Shown in pieces: positions 39,206-49,515 of a stretch of DNA of 64,000 nucleotides. The position numbers and the translations under genes were made by a program. The notes beneath the pieces were generated by a model that made no database searches, was not told the origin of the DNA, and saw only the letters and a program-made list of their open reading frames with translations. The number at the start of each line of letters is the position of its first letter. Position 1 is the stretch's first letter. The stretch lies in contig NZ_CP009888.1 of NCBI RefSeq assembly GCF_000788395.1, positions 800,001-864,000 of the forward strand, written 5' to 3'. Source of the DNA: Pseudoalteromonas piratica (GTDB taxonomy: Bacteria; Pseudomonadota; Gammaproteobacteria; Enterobacterales; Alteromonadaceae).

Positions 39206-41038
39206 TTATTTAAATAAGTTTTCTACCGTACCTTGAGCAAGTGGGTGATAACCGGGTTTGGCTTTTTGGTAAACAGCCAGTGCCCACTCTTTTTTGCCGT
39301 TGGCAATAAGCGCTTTATATAAAGGGACAATTAACTTACGACGGCCGATACCCACAAGGTGTTCTTCTAATGGGCCATAAATCGGTTGATAGCCATTGCC
39401 AACAGCTAGCATATACCAAGCGAAGCTTAATTCATCGTTGGTTGAATGTGTTAGATTATAGGCGCTATCTAATTGTGACATTTTATCAATTGATAAATCG
39501 CGTGGCAGATTATTGATAAAATGTAGCCATTCATGCACCGTCCACTTACCGGTAGGCAGTGCGGTGATGTCACCTGATTTTAACCATGCTTTTGCGGCGC
39601 TATCCACTTTGATAAAGGCATCAGATGTGGGGTTGGGTGCATCCTCAGGTAAACCTGGTTGATGGATCCACTCTTTTGCCTTTTCTACAGAAACAATACC
39701 CGGGTATTTATTAAGTAGATTGTCAGCCAAGTAATCTTCAAATTCTGCAGTTGTTAGCGACTTAAACGAGTACTCTTTAAAGTAACCTCGAACAAAGTCG
39801 TCAAAGCGGTCGCGTCCAAACTTTTCTTCAAGGTAAATCAAAAATAGCATACCTTTAATATAAGGAACCTTGCTAAATGCATCGTCCGGATCACGACCAT
39901 TCAACTTAAGGTTTAATCGAGTATCGCCTTGTTCAAGGTTTGGCATTTGGCCTTTTAGCGCTGCGGTATCTAATGCTTGTTCCATCACTGCGCGATCACG
40001 ACCAAAGACTTCTTCCATAATGCGATTTTCTACGTATGAGGTGAAACCTTCATTCAGCCATAGATCTTCCCAAGTTGCGTTAGTGACTAGGTTGCCAGAC
40101 CATGAATGAGCAAGCTCATGAGCAATAAGGTTAACGAGGCTCTTATCACCAGCGACAACGGTTGGAGTAATAAAAGAAAGACGCGGATTTTCCATGCCTC
40201 CAAATGGGAAGCTTGGTGGTAACATTAATAAATCGTAACGACCCCAAGCATATTCGCCATAAATAGCATTGGTTTTCTCAATCATGGTTTGCGTGTCATT
40301 AAACTCAGCAACTGATGCATCGAGAATTGTTGGCTCTGCAAAAATCGCAGTTTGGTGTGACATTTCTTTGTATTCTAAGTTACCTGCACCAATTGCAATC
40401 AAGTAAGGGGGAATGGCTTGAGGCATAGTGAATTGATAATCACCGTCTTTTATAAATGCATCTGTGTTATCTGCACTCATAACTGCACGAACGTCTTCTG
40501 GTGTTTGAATACGAGCAGTGTATGTAACACGCATTGCCGGTGTATCTTGTACAGGGATCCAGCTGCGAGCATGAATTGCCTGTGATTGACTGTACATAAA
40601 TGGCTGTGTTTTAGTGGCTGTTTGTTCTGGTGTTAGCCACTGAAGGCCTGATGCTTGCGGTAAACTGTTGTAATAAATACGTACCTTTTCAGCTTGCTTA
40701 GCAAAATTAATGGTCAGTTTTGCGCCTCTAACGCCATCATCTTTGGCAAGCTGCCAGCTTGCCTGACGCCAATTGCCAGCACTATCTTTATAAACTACTT
40801 TATCGATTTCTAAATCGCGTGTGTCTAGTACAAGCTTTTTAGTATTTTTTTGCTGCCAATCTAATGTGTGCTCTGCAAAACCTTGTAACTGTTTCTTTTC
40901 AAAATCAATTTCAAGATCTAAATGAATATGCGTAGAAAGAACATCGTCTAAATTACCAAAAGTATGCTCATCATAAGCAGCGAGAGTGGTGCCAGATAAT
41001 GTCATTGCGACTAAGCTCGCAATAGCGTTTAGCTTCAT
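39206..41038 (-). CDS. M1 family metallo-aminopeptidase, leukotriene A4 hydrolase-like
   Basis: The 610-residue exported zinc aminopeptidase has a signal peptide (1-21), the substrate-binding GGMENP at 280-285, and zinc site HELAH at 307-311 with Glu330. The C-terminal helical domain (about 470-610) is of the leukotriene-A4-hydrolase type. Cold-active aminopeptidases of this kind are known in marine bacteria (for example ColAP). It probably trims peptides in the periplasm. Its promoter must lie between 41039 and the divergent murB. Confidence 0.92.
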   Translation of the reverse strand: MKLNAIASLVAMTLSGTTLAAYDEHTFGNLDDVLSTHIHLDLEIDFEKKQLQGFAEHTLDWQQKNTKKLVLDTRDLEIDKVVYKDSAGNWRQASWQLAKDDGVRGAKLTINFAKQAEKVRIYYNSLPQASGLQWLTPEQTATKTQPFMYSQSQAIHARSWIPVQDTPAMRVTYTARIQTPEDVRAVMSADNTDAFIKDGDYQFTMPQAIPPYLIAIGAGNLEYKEMSHQTAIFAEPTILDASVAEFNDTQTMIEKTNAIYGEYAWGRYDLLMLPPSFPFGGMENPRLSFITPTVVAGDKSLVNLIAHELAHSWSGNLVTNATWEDLWLNEGFTSYVENRIMEEVFGRDRAVMEQALDTAALKGQMPNLEQGDTRLNLKLNGRDPDDAFSKVPYIKGMLFLIYLEEKFGRDRFDDFVRGYFKEYSFKSLTTAEFEDYLADNLLNKYPGIVSVEKAKEWIHQPGLPEDAPNPTSDAFIKVDSAAKAWLKSGDITALPTGKWTVHEWLHFINNLPRDLSIDKMSQLDSAYNLTHSTNDELSFAWYMLAVGNGYQPIYGPLEEHLVGIGRRKLIVPLYKALIANGKKEWALAVYQKAKPGYHPLAQGTVENLFK

Positions 41039-41159
41039 GTGCTTTTCCTAAAAACAGGTTGTATACAATTTTTGTCAATAATACGCACTTCTATGCGTTG
41101 AGTAAAAGAATGCGTTAATATGAGCGTAATTTTATAATTAGGTAATTTGAGCACCTATT

Positions 41160-42170
41160 TTGATTTCTTTACAGCACTACCACACATTTGCATTACCCGC
41201 ATGTGCAAATAGCGTGACGCGAATCGAGCATCCTGAGGAACTAGAAAGCATTGATTGGCATACCCCTTACATTATTCTTGGTGAAGGCAGTAACACAATA
41301 TTTGTTGATGACTTCGAAGGTCACATAATTCAAATGGCCAATAGAGGAATAACAGTAACAGATACGGGAACTAGCTATGTTATTCAAGTTGCCGCAGGTG
41401 AAAATTGGCATGACTTTGTATGTCACTGTGTTGAAAAAGGCATGTATGGCCTTGAAAACTTGGCACTTATTCCTGGCACGGTAGGTGCTGCACCCGTACA
41501 AAACATTGGCGCTTATGGTGTTGAGGTTAAAGACTTAATCAGCAGGGTCGTTGGTTTTGACGTCGAAACTGGAGAACAGCAAGTATTAAGTAATAAAGAG
41601 TGTGAATTTGCTTACCGAGATTCAATATTTAAACATGCCTTGTTTGGTAAGTTTGTAATTACAATGGTGGAGTTTGAGTTATCAAAAGAGTGGCAAGCCA
41701 ATTTAAGCTATGGACCCTTGCGATCTTTACAGGCACCAACAGCACAGCAAGTAATGGATGAGGTCGTCGCAATTCGTTCCAGTAAGCTGCCTGATCCAAA
41801 TATACAACCGAACAGTGGCAGCTTTTTTAAAAACCCGATAGTTTTGAAAGAACAAGCGCATGCTCTATTAAGTAACTATCCAAAGATGCCAACTTATCCT
41901 GTGTCTGATACGCATATTAAATTAGCCGCAGGCTGGTTGATTGACCAGGCAAACTTAAAAGGTTTTAAAATAGGCGGGGTTGAAGTCAGTAACAAACAAG
42001 CTTTGGTTTTAATTAATGCAGAAAATGCAGTTAATAACGATTTGATTGCCATGATAAAGCATATTCAAAATGTGATAATGGCAAAATTTGATGTTGCCCT
42101 TGAACATGAGGTAAGGCTCATCGCAAAAAGTGGTGAAACCAAAATAGAGGCAGATAAATGTCACAAATAG
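41160..42170 (+). CDS. murB: UDP-N-acetylenolpyruvoylglucosamine reductase MurB
   Basis: This 336-residue flavoenzyme of peptidoglycan synthesis has the FAD site GEGSNTIF and PGTVGAAPVQNIGAYGVEV, and the catalytic serine in PNSGSFFKNP. The start is uncertain: TTG at 41160 gives the expected N-terminus (MISLQHYHTFALP) but has only a weak ribosome site; no better start was seen. It overlaps birA by 13 bases, as expected for the conserved murB-birA pair. Confidence 0.93.
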   Translation: MISLQHYHTFALPACANSVTRIEHPEELESIDWHTPYIILGEGSNTIFVDDFEGHIIQMANRGITVTDTGTSYVIQVAAGENWHDFVCHCVEKGMYGLENLALIPGTVGAAPVQNIGAYGVEVKDLISRVVGFDVETGEQQVLSNKECEFAYRDSIFKHALFGKFVITMVEFELSKEWQANLSYGPLRSLQAPTAQQVMDEVVAIRSSKLPDPNIQPNSGSFFKNPIVLKEQAHALLSNYPKMPTYPVSDTHIKLAAGWLIDQANLKGFKIGGVEVSNKQALVLINAENAVNNDLIAMIKHIQNVIMAKFDVALEHEVRLIAKSGETKIEADKCHK

Positions 42171-43150
42171 CGGGTACTAAGCTAGCAATTCTTCAAGCGT
42201 TGAAAAATGGTGAATTTGTTTCAGGTCAGCTTTTGGGAGAAAAATTGGGTATTAGTAGAGCTGCGGTTGCAAAACATATTAAATCACTTGGGGAGCTCGG
42301 CCTAGATATTTACAAAGTCAATAATAAAGGCTATTGCTTGAACCAAGAGATAGCCTTAATTTCGCAGCCTACACTTGAATCTGAATTTCAAAAATTGGCA
42401 GGCCATACTGGTAACTTTGAAACCTATGCCAGTATCGACTCAACGAATACTGAACTAATGCAACGTATAGCAAGTAAGCAAGCTCTTACTTCGGGTACTG
42501 TAGTTGTTGCTGAAATGCAAAATGCGGGTCGTGGTAGGCGCGGCCGTGTTTGGCAATCGCCCTTTGGTGCAAACCTTTATTATAGTTATTACTGGCTACT
42601 TGAGGATGGTTTACAGGCTGCAATGGGGGTGAGTGTAGCGGTGGGATTAGCAATCTACGATTGCATCAAGTCGCTTTATAATATCGAAGTAAATTTGAAA
42701 TGGCCTAACGATATTCTAGTAGATAATCAAAAGTTAGCAGGTGTGTTAGTAGAGCTGGATGGTCAACCCGAAGGCCCTTGCCATTTAGTGATAGGAATTG
42801 GCTTGAATATCGCAATGCCAGAAAGTGCCAGCGAATATATCGATCAAGCTTGGGTTGATTTAAAACGCTTAGGACTTGAGGTAAATAAAAATGAGTTAGC
42901 TGCTGCGCTGACATTTTATTTAGAAAAGCGGTTGGCACAGTATCAAGCTTCAGGTTTAAGTGAAATGTATCAAGAGTGGAACAAGGTTAACGCGTTTGCT
43001 GAACAACTAATTACACTTCATACAGGGCAAAAGGCGTGGCAGGGAATTTGTGTGGGCATCGATAAGCAAGGCGGGCTAGTGTTGCGCCAAGATGGTATTG
43101 AGAAAACATATTACGGCGGCGAAATTTCAGTACGTAAGGTAAACCCATAA
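42158..43150 (+). CDS. birA: Biotin-protein ligase and biotin operon repressor BirA
   Basis: The 330-residue protein has an N-terminal winged helix (about 1-62; LLGEKLGISRAAVAKHIKSL), then the ligase domain with the biotinyl-AMP loop GRGRRGRVWQSP and KWPNDILV. The C-terminal SH3-like part follows. Because the DNA-binding domain is present it can act as a repressor. It overlaps murB and shares one base with coaX (TAATG). Confidence 0.96.
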   Translation: MSQIAGTKLAILQALKNGEFVSGQLLGEKLGISRAAVAKHIKSLGELGLDIYKVNNKGYCLNQEIALISQPTLESEFQKLAGHTGNFETYASIDSTNTELMQRIASKQALTSGTVVVAEMQNAGRGRRGRVWQSPFGANLYYSYYWLLEDGLQAAMGVSVAVGLAIYDCIKSLYNIEVNLKWPNDILVDNQKLAGVLVELDGQPEGPCHLVIGIGLNIAMPESASEYIDQAWVDLKRLGLEVNKNELAAALTFYLEKRLAQYQASGLSEMYQEWNKVNAFAEQLITLHTGQKAWQGICVGIDKQGGLVLRQDGIEKTYYGGEISVRKVNP

Positions 43151-43824
43151 TGAAGTTATTAGTTGACGTAGGTAACACAGCATTAAAACTCGCCCTTTAC
43201 CAAGCGGGCAAAATCACTTTTATTGAGCAGCAAGGCTTGGATTGGCAGTCAATTACGCAAGTTTTAATCGCGAGTGTGCGAGCTAATGCCAAGCTTGATC
43301 AGTTAATTACTACCGCAAAAGCGAATAATGTCGAAACTATCTTTGCGCAGGTAACAGCAGAACACAAAGGTGTTAGTTGTGCTTATCCAGAGTTTCAAAA
43401 CCTAGGCATAGATCGTTGGCTTGTTGTGTTGGCCGCAGCTCATTTATATCCCAAGACATCCTCCATTGTTATCGATGCAGGTACTGCTACAACGGTAGAT
43501 GTATTAATTGATGGCAGTGTGCATAAAGGTGGATGGATTATTCCTGGTATCGATTTGATGATGGAATCAATCACAATGCGTGCAGAAAAAGTATTTGCAA
43601 ATGAAGACGTCACATTTGATAACAAGGTCGGAATAAACACACCAGAAGCGTTAAGCTTTGGCTGTTTGGCTGCAAATTTAGGCTTGGTGCAACAAGTAAG
43701 GGCCTTATTTGGTAAAAATATTCGCGTATTATGTACTGGTGGATACGGAAAACTATTATCAGAGCACATTGAAAATAGCGAATTTATTGAAGATTTAGTA
43801 CTGCGAGGTTTGGTTGCATATTAA
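43150..43824 (+). CDS. coaX: Type III pantothenate kinase CoaX
   Basis: The 224-residue enzyme phosphorylates pantothenate, the first step of coenzyme A synthesis. It has the ASKHA phosphate loop DVGNT (6-10), DRWLVVLAA and DAGTATTVDVL. In E. coli the same place after birA is held by coaA, an unrelated type I kinase. The start is coupled to birA by a one-base overlap. It is slightly shorter than many CoaX proteins but has all main motifs. Confidence 0.94.
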   Translation: MKLLVDVGNTALKLALYQAGKITFIEQQGLDWQSITQVLIASVRANAKLDQLITTAKANNVETIFAQVTAEHKGVSCAYPEFQNLGIDRWLVVLAAAHLYPKTSSIVIDAGTATTVDVLIDGSVHKGGWIIPGIDLMMESITMRAEKVFANEDVTFDNKVGINTPEALSFGCLAANLGLVQQVRALFGKNIRVLCTGGYGKLLSEHIENSEFIEDLVLRGLVAY

Positions 43825-43913
43825 AAATTGCATGGTAACAGCATAAATCTGCAGCGATTTGACTAAAACTTGGACGTTTGAAGCGATACTTTCATTTTTT
43901 TTAAAATTAATGG

Positions 43914-43942
43914 TTGCATATCCTAAAACCTTGCCTTAGAAT
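43914..43942 (+). promoter_or_regulatory. Promoter of the tRNA-tuf operon
   Basis: -35 ttgcat, 17-base spacer, -10 tagaat, followed by the GC-rich discriminator cgcccc at 43945-43950. Such discriminators are usual for stringently controlled stable RNA promoters. The first tRNA starts at 43970. Confidence 0.75.
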
Positions 43943-43969
43943 CTCGCCCCGTACTTAAGCAGTATACGT

Positions 43970-44045
<76 letters not shown>

Positions 44046-44088
44046 TTTTACTTTCACTATATGAAAGTCTAGCTTTAAAAGAATTTGT

Positions 44089-44173
44089 GGAGGGGTTCCC
44101 GAGCGGCCAAAGGGATCAGACTGTAAATCTGACGGCATTGCCTTCGATGGTTCGAATCCGTCCCCCTCCACCA
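44089..44173 (+). tRNA. tRNA-Tyr (anticodon GTA)
   Basis: 85 bases with a long variable arm and CCA encoded. Acceptor ggagggg / cccctcc; anticodon loop ctgtaaa. It corresponds to tyrU. Confidence 0.97.
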
Positions 44174-44216
44174 CTTACTCTTGACGGTTAGAGGTAGTTA
44201 AGAACAGGTTCCGAAA

Positions 44217-44291
<75 letters not shown>

Positions 44292-44302
44292 GTTTCTGGT
44301 GT

Positions 44303-44378
44303 GCTGATATAGCTCAGTCGGTAGAGCGCACCCTTGGTAAGGGTGAGGTCGGCAGTTCAAATCTGCCTATCAGCACCA
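44303..44378 (+). tRNA. tRNA-Thr (anticodon GGT)
   Basis: 76 bases with CCA encoded. Acceptor gctgata / tatcagc; anticodon loop ttggtaa. It corresponds to thrT, just before tuf as in E. coli. Confidence 0.97.
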
Positions 44379-44516
44379 GTACCGAGCTATAACCTTTCTT
44401 AAATAATTTCCACTTCCTTTAATTTGTCATAAACTTATTCAATTATTTGAATACGTCTGCGCTTTTTGTAGACACTTTACATGTAATTTTAGTTATATAA
44501 CTTTATAGGTTCCGTC

Positions 44517-45701
44517 ATGGCAAAAGAAAAGTTTGAACGTTCGAAACCGCACGTAAACGTAGGTACAATCGGCCACGTTGACCACGGTAAAACAACTCTA
44601 ACTGCAGCAATCACTAACGTACTTGCAAAAGTATACGGTGGTGAAGCGAAAGACTTCTCAGCAATCGATAACGCTCCAGAAGAGCGTGAGCGTGGTATCA
44701 CAATCTCAACTTCACACGTTGAGTACGATACTCCGACTCGTCACTACGCACACGTAGACTGTCCAGGACACGCGGATTATGTTAAAAACATGATCACTGG
44801 TGCTGCACAGATGGACGGCGCGATCCTAGTAGTAGCTGCGACTGATGGCCCAATGCCACAGACTCGTGAGCACATCCTACTTTCACGTCAGGTTGGTGTA
44901 CCTTACATCGTTGTATTCATGAACAAATGTGACATGGTTGACGACGAAGAACTACTAGAACTAGTAGAGATGGAAGTTCGTGAACTTCTTTCTGAGTACG
45001 ACTTCCCAGGTGACGACCTACCTCTAATCCAAGGTTCAGCGCTTAAAGCGTTAGAAGGCGAGAAAGAGTGGGAAGACAAGATCGTTGAGCTTGCAGAAGC
45101 ACTAGATTCATACATCCCAGAGCCAGAGCGTGACATCGATAAGCCATTCCTAATGCCTATCGAAGACGTATTCTCAATCCAAGGCCGTGGTACAGTAGTA
45201 ACAGGTCGTGTTGAGCGCGGTATCATCAACGTGAATGACGAAGTAGAAATCGTAGGTATTAAAGAAACTACAACTACTACTTGTACGGGTGTTGAAATGT
45301 TCCGTAAGCTTCTAGACGAAGGTCGTGCAGGTGAGAACATTGGTGCACTTCTACGTGGTACTAAGCGTGACGAAGTTGAGCGTGGTCAGGTTCTATGTAA
45401 GCCTGGTTCAATCACTCCTCACACGAAGTTCACTTCAGAAGTATACGTACTTTCTAAAGACGAAGGTGGTCGTCACACGCCATTCTTCAAAGGCTACCGT
45501 CCACAGTTCTACTTCCGTACAACTGACGTAACTGGTGATATCCAATTACCAGATGGCGTAGAAATGGTAATGCCAGGTGACAACATCAAGATGACTGTTG
45601 AGCTAATCGTTCCAATCGCGATGGACGAAGGTCTACGTTTCGCGATCCGTGAAGGTGGCCGTACAGTAGGTGCTGGTGTTGTTGCAACTATCGAAGACTA
45701 A
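44517..45701 (+). CDS. tuf: Elongation factor Tu, first copy
   Basis: This 394-residue GTPase brings aminoacyl-tRNA to the ribosome. GTP-binding motifs are GHVDHGKTT (19-27), DCPGHADY and NKCD. The 138-base gap after tRNA-Thr(GGT) holds no clear promoter, so it is probably cotranscribed with the four tRNAs. A second copy begins at 63812 and is identical in all 189 bases visible. Confidence 0.98.
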   Translation: MAKEKFERSKPHVNVGTIGHVDHGKTTLTAAITNVLAKVYGGEAKDFSAIDNAPEERERGITISTSHVEYDTPTRHYAHVDCPGHADYVKNMITGAAQMDGAILVVAATDGPMPQTREHILLSRQVGVPYIVVFMNKCDMVDDEELLELVEMEVRELLSEYDFPGDDLPLIQGSALKALEGEKEWEDKIVELAEALDSYIPEPERDIDKPFLMPIEDVFSIQGRGTVVTGRVERGIINVNDEVEIVGIKETTTTTCTGVEMFRKLLDEGRAGENIGALLRGTKRDEVERGQVLCKPGSITPHTKFTSEVYVLSKDEGGRHTPFFKGYRPQFYFRTTDVTGDIQLPDGVEMVMPGDNIKMTVELIVPIAMDEGLRFAIREGGRTVGAGVVATIED

Positions 45702-45728
45702 TTCTTGATAGTTAATGCATAAGCATTG

Positions 45729-45762
45729 AAAAACCCGCGTAAATAGTTACGCGGGTTTTTTT
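45729..45762 (+). terminator. Terminator of tRNA-tuf operon
   Basis: Stem aaacccgcgtaa / ttacgcgggttt with loop atag and a T run. Confidence 0.93.
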
Positions 45763-45793
45763 CATTTTTAACATTCGTTGCGGTCTTGTACAT

Positions 45794-45818
45794 AGTTTGA
45801 ACTACAGTTGTTCAAACT
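45794..45818. promoter_or_regulatory. Palindromic site upstream of second EF-G gene
   Basis: Perfect nine-base arms agtttgaac / gttcaaact with a seven-base centre, about 145 bases before the start codon. No T run follows. It looks like an operator; the binding protein is unknown. Confidence 0.5.
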
Positions 45819-45919
45819 GTAAGCAATCAAATGTAATAGGCTTAATCAAAAATAAGCTAATTTTTGTACATTTTATTGCTGTAAATACGTCACTAACAGA
45901 TGATGTTGTCATCAACTAG

Positions 45920-45928
45920 TGTTATACT
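45920..45928 (+). promoter_or_regulatory. Extended -10 promoter of the second EF-G gene
   Basis: tgt followed by tatact forms an extended -10, with the GC discriminator ccgcgcg. The message would begin about 30 bases before the start codon. Confidence 0.6.
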
Positions 45929-45963
45929 CCGCGCGAAAAATTTTAATTAATTAGAGTAAAGAA

Positions 45964-48045
45964 ATGGCTGATTTATCTAAGTACAGAAATATCGGTATTT
46001 TTGCCCACGTAGATGCGGGTAAAACGACTACAACAGAACGTATCCTTAAGCTTACTGGTAAAATCCACAAAACTGGTGAAGTTCACGATGGTGAATCTAC
46101 AACTGACTTCATGGAACAGGAAGCTGAGCGTGGTATTACAATCCAGTCAGCAGCTGTAACGTGTGAGTGGAAAGGTCACCGTTTAAACGTAATCGATACT
46201 CCTGGACACGTTGACTTCACAGTTGAAGTATATCGTTCACTTAAAGTTCTTGATGGTGGTATCGGTGTATTCTGTGGTTCTGGTGGTGTTGAGCCGCAAT
46301 CAGAAACTAACTGGCGTTATGCGAACGAGTCAGAAGTTGCTCGTTGTATCTTCGTAAACAAACTAGACCGTATGGGTGCTGACTTCTACCGCGTAGTAGA
46401 TCAAGTAACAAATGTTCTTGGTGCAAACCCACTAGTTATGACATTACCAATCGGTATCGAAGATGATTTCGTTGGTGTTGTAGACGTACTAGAGAAAAAA
46501 GCATACGTTTGGGATGACTCAGGTCTTCCTGAAAACTATGAAGTACAAGACGTTCCTGCAGACATGGTTGACAAAGTTGAAGAATACCATGAGATGCTAA
46601 TCGAAACTGCTGTTGAGCAAGACGATGACCTAATGGAAGCGTACATGGAAGGTGAAATCCCTTCAATGGAACAAATTAAAGCATGTATCCGTAAAGGTAC
46701 ACGTGATCTAGCGTTCTTCCCAACTTACTGTGGTTCTGCATTCAAAAACAAGGGTGTTCAATTAGTTCTTGACGCTGTTGTTGATTACCTTCCAGCACCA
46801 ACTGAAGTTGACCCTCAGCCACTAACTGATCCTGAAACAGGTGAGCCAACTGGTGAAGTTGCAACTGTTGACGCTGAAGAGCCGTTAAAAGCGCTAGCGT
46901 TCAAAATCATGGATGACCGTTTCGGTGCACTTACATTCATCCGTATCTACTCAGGTCGCATGAAGAAAGGTGATACAGTACTTAACTCAGCAACGGGTAA
47001 AACAGAACGTATCGGCCGTATGGTAGAGATGCAAGCTGACGACCGTAACGAAATCACTGAAGCACAAGCGGGTGACATCATTGCAGTTGTAGGTATGAAG
47101 AACGTTCAAACAGGTCACACGCTATGTGATCCTAAGCACGAATGTACTCTTGAAGCGATGATCTTCCCTGATCCGGTAATCTCAATCGCTGTTGCACCTA
47201 AAGATAAAGGTGGTAACGAGAAGATGGGTATCGCTATCGGTAAGATGGTTGCAGAAGATCCGTCATTCCAGGTTGAAACTGACGAAGATTCAGGTGAAAC
47301 AATCCTTAAAGGTATGGGTGAATTACACCTAGACATCAAGGTTGATATCCTTAAGCGTACTTACGGTGTAGACCTTGTTGTTGGTCAGCCTCAGGTTGCT
47401 TACCGTGAAACTATCACGCAAGAAATCGAAGACAGCTACACGCACAAGAAGCAATCAGGTGGTTCTGGTCAGTTCGGTAAGATCGACTACCGCATCAAGC
47501 CAGGCGAGCAAAACTCAGGCTTCACTTTCTCATCTTCAGTAGTTGGTGGTAACGTTCCTAAGGAATTCTGGCCAGCAGTTGAGAAAGGCTTCGCATCTAT
47601 GATGGAAGAAGGTGTTCTTGCAGGCTTCCCAGTACTAGACGTTGAAGTTGAGCTATTCGACGGTGCTTTCCACGCAGTTGACTCATCAGCAATCGCGTTC
47701 GAAATCGCAGCGAAAGGTGCATTCCGTCAGTCAATTCCAAAAGCAGGTCCTCAACTTCTTGAGCCAATCATGAAAGTTGATGTGTTCACACCAGAAGACA
47801 ACGTAGGTGACGTAATCGGTGACCTTAACCGTCGTCGTGGTATGATCAAAGACCAAGAAGCTGGCGCAATGGGCGTTCGCATCAAGGGTGACGTACCGCT
47901 TTCAGAAATGTTCGGTTACATTGGTCACCTTCGTACAATTACTTCAGGTCGTGGTCAGTTCTCAATGGAGTTCTCACACTACTCTGCATGTCCAGCAAAC
48001 GTTGCTGAGACAGTAATTGCTGAACAAAAAGAAAAGAATAAGTAA
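45964..48045 (+). CDS. Elongation factor G paralogue (EF-G 2 type)
   Basis: The 693-residue GTPase has the motifs [20 protein letters not shown] and NKLD, the full domain set of EF-G, and ribosome-facing [16 protein letters not shown]. It differs clearly from the EF-G of the str operon at 61633 and agrees with the second EF-G of Vibrio and Pseudoalteromonas (about 695 residues). In related species one paralogue may serve translocation and the other ribosome recycling or special conditions; which applies here is not known. It has its own promoter and terminator. In E. coli no gene lies at this place between tuf and secE. Confidence 0.95.
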   Translation: MADLSKYRNIGIFAHVDAGKTTTTERILKLTGKIHKTGEVHDGESTTDFMEQEAERGITIQSAAVTCEWKGHRLNVIDTPGHVDFTVEVYRSLKVLDGGIGVFCGSGGVEPQSETNWRYANESEVARCIFVNKLDRMGADFYRVVDQVTNVLGANPLVMTLPIGIEDDFVGVVDVLEKKAYVWDDSGLPENYEVQDVPADMVDKVEEYHEMLIETAVEQDDDLMEAYMEGEIPSMEQIKACIRKGTRDLAFFPTYCGSAFKNKGVQLVLDAVVDYLPAPTEVDPQPLTDPETGEPTGEVATVDAEEPLKALAFKIMDDRFGALTFIRIYSGRMKKGDTVLNSATGKTERIGRMVEMQADDRNEITEAQAGDIIAVVGMKNVQTGHTLCDPKHECTLEAMIFPDPVISIAVAPKDKGGNEKMGIAIGKMVAEDPSFQVETDEDSGETILKGMGELHLDIKVDILKRTYGVDLVVGQPQVAYRETITQEIEDSYTHKKQSGGSGQFGKIDYRIKPGEQNSGFTFSSSVVGGNVPKEFWPAVEKGFASMMEEGVLAGFPVLDVEVELFDGAFHAVDSSAIAFEIAAKGAFRQSIPKAGPQLLEPIMKVDVFTPEDNVGDVIGDLNRRRGMIKDQEAGAMGVRIKGDVPLSEMFGYIGHLRTITSGRGQFSMEFSHYSACPANVAETVIAEQKEKNK

Positions 48046-48064
48046 TTAAACTTTTCTAAGTTCT

Positions 48065-48092
48065 AAAAACCCAGCTTTTGCTGGGTTTTTTA
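48065..48092 (+). terminator. Terminator after second EF-G gene
   Basis: Stem aaaacccagc / gctgggtttt with a T run. Confidence 0.92.
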
Positions 48093-48166
48093 TTGACTAA
48101 ATTTTAAAAACCTAAAACTGAAATACTGCAAAGTTAAGATAATTGAGCAGTGAGCATCTTTTACCC

Positions 48167-48194
48167 TTGTTTTAAAAGATTTGGTCAGTATAAT
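48167..48194 (+). promoter_or_regulatory. Promoter of tRNA-Trp
   Basis: -35 ttgttt, 16-base spacer, -10 tataat. The predicted RNA start is about ten bases before the tRNA. Confidence 0.75.
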
Positions 48195-48209
48195 GGGCTT
48201 CCACTTTGC

Positions 48210-48286
48210 AGGGGCGTAGTTCCAATTGGTAGAACAGCGGTCTCCAAAACCGACGGTTACGGGTTCGAGTCCTGTCGCCCCTGCCA
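48210..48286 (+). tRNA. tRNA-Trp (anticodon CCA)
   Basis: 77 bases with CCA encoded. Acceptor aggggcg / cgcccct; anticodon loop ctccaaa. One base longer in the D loop than the E. coli gene. Confidence 0.96.
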
Positions 48287-48363
48287 CTTTAATTCGAAGT
48301 CTAAACCTGATAATTTGTTTTTTTGATTGCTAAGTAAATTATAAAGTTTGGATTTTATGGATT

Positions 48364-48386
48364 AACCCTGTCTTAGTGACGGGGTT
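48364..48386 (+). terminator. Hairpin between tRNA-Trp and secE
   Basis: Nine pairs with one G-T wobble (aaccctgtc / gacggggtt), then gttgttgtg. A weak terminator; some read-through into secE is likely. Confidence 0.5.
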
Positions 48387-48415
48387 GTTGTGTCTGGTAT
48401 TAAGGTAAATTAATT

Positions 48416-48793
48416 ATGAGCGCGAATGTAGAAGCTCCATCAAGCTCAATGGATGCATTAAAATGGATTGTTTCAATTGCACTGCTTGCAGGCGCAGTTG
48501 TTGGCAATTATATGTTTGAAGACCAATCTGTACTATTGCGTGCAATTGGTGTAGTGATTGCAATTGCTGCAGGCCTTGGTGTTGCAGCGTTAACGAGTAA
48601 AGGTCAAGAATTTATCGCCTTTGCTAAAGAAGCGAAGTTAGAAGTGCGTAAAGTGGTGTGGCCAACACGCCAAGAAACGGTTCAAACTACTTTTATCGTG
48701 ATGATTGCTACAGTAATCACAGCGCTAATCCTGTGGGGTTTAGACGGCGCATTATTTAGAATTGTTGGCTTTTTAACTGGATTGGAGATCTGA
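48416..48793 (+). CDS. secE: Preprotein translocase subunit SecE
   Basis: This 125-residue protein has three membrane helices (about 14-33, 40-60, 93-112) and the conserved cytoplasmic block [20 protein letters not shown] before the last helix. This is the three-helix form found in enterobacteria. It clamps SecY. nusG follows after four bases. Confidence 0.96.
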   Translation: MSANVEAPSSSMDALKWIVSIALLAGAVVGNYMFEDQSVLLRAIGVVIAIAAGLGVAALTSKGQEFIAFAKEAKLEVRKVVWPTRQETVQTTFIVMIATVITALILWGLDGALFRIVGFLTGLEI

Positions 48794-48797
48794 TCCC

Positions 48798-49355
48798 ATG
48801 GCGGATGAGAACAAAGAAAAGAAACTACGCTGGTACGTAGTACAAGCATTTTCTGGTTTTGAGAAACGTGTTGCTCAAACAATTATTGAGCATATTAAAA
48901 TCCAAGGTCTTGAAGACAGTTTTGGTGAAGTTTTAGTTCCTACTGAAGAAGTAGTTGAAATGAAATCAGGCCAAAAACGTCGTTCAGAGCGTAAATTTTT
49001 CCCAGGCTATGTACTGGTTGAAATGGACATGAATGATGCAAGTTGGCACTTAGTTAACAGCACACCTCGTGTAATGGGCTTTATTGGTGGTACATCAGAT
49101 CGCCCTGCGCCAATCAGCAAAAAAGAAGCTGATCGTATTCTGAATCGTTTACAAGAAAACGCAGATGCACCTAAGCCGGCTACGTTATTTGAGCCAGGTG
49201 AAGTGGTACGTGTTACTGATGGTCCATTTGCTGACTTTAACGGTGTTGTTGAAGAGGTCGACTACGACCGTAGCCGTTTGAAGGTATCAGTACTTATCTT
49301 TGGTCGTTCTACACCAGTAGAATTAGAATTTGGTCAGGTTGAAGCTGATAAATAA
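48798..49355 (+). CDS. nusG: Transcription termination/antitermination factor NusG
   Basis: This 185-residue protein has the NGN domain ([20 protein letters not shown], then [18 protein letters not shown]) and the C-terminal KOW domain ([19 protein letters not shown]). It links RNA polymerase with Rho or with ribosomal protein S10. It is followed by a strong terminator. Confidence 0.97.
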   Translation: MADENKEKKLRWYVVQAFSGFEKRVAQTIIEHIKIQGLEDSFGEVLVPTEEVVEMKSGQKRRSERKFFPGYVLVEMDMNDASWHLVNSTPRVMGFIGGTSDRPAPISKKEADRILNRLQENADAPKPATLFEPGEVVRVTDGPFADFNGVVEEVDYDRSRLKVSVLIFGRSTPVELEFGQVEADK

Positions 49356-49375
49356 TTCTTAAAAGATCATATTGA

Positions 49376-49413
49376 AAAAGGCCGCTGGTTAATCTATAAT
49401 CAGCGGCCTTTTG
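49376..49413 (+). terminator. Terminator of secE-nusG
   Basis: A twelve-base-pair stem (aaaaggccgctg / cagcggcctttt). Its T tract touches the -35 of the rplKA promoter candidate. Confidence 0.9.
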
Positions 49414-49440
49414 TTATCTGGTGATAGCAAAAGATAGAAT
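49411..49440 (+). promoter_or_regulatory. Candidate promoter of rplK-rplA
   Basis: -35 ttgtta, 18-base spacer, -10 tagaat. It overlaps the end of the nusG terminator. The leader that follows (49455-49515) has pairing cttg/caag and agcc/ggct arms around 49457-49491 and may hold the site where L1 represses the operon; this is not verified. Confidence 0.45.
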
Positions 49441-49515
49441 TTTTTAATTTGGGAAGCCGCTTGAGTACGTGTCCTCGCACGCACAAGGCTAAGACCCACT
49501 TATGAGGTTATTAAA

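Noticed and set aside
44903..45340. 145-residue antisense frame in tuf
   Set aside because: Serine-rich shadow of the conserved EF-Tu frame. Similar shadows occur opposite rpoB, rpoC and fusA.
45964..48045. Second EF-G as a recent duplicate or pseudogene
   Set aside because: It is full-length with intact GTPase motifs and differs too much from fusA to be a recent copy; it agrees with the known second EF-G of related genera.
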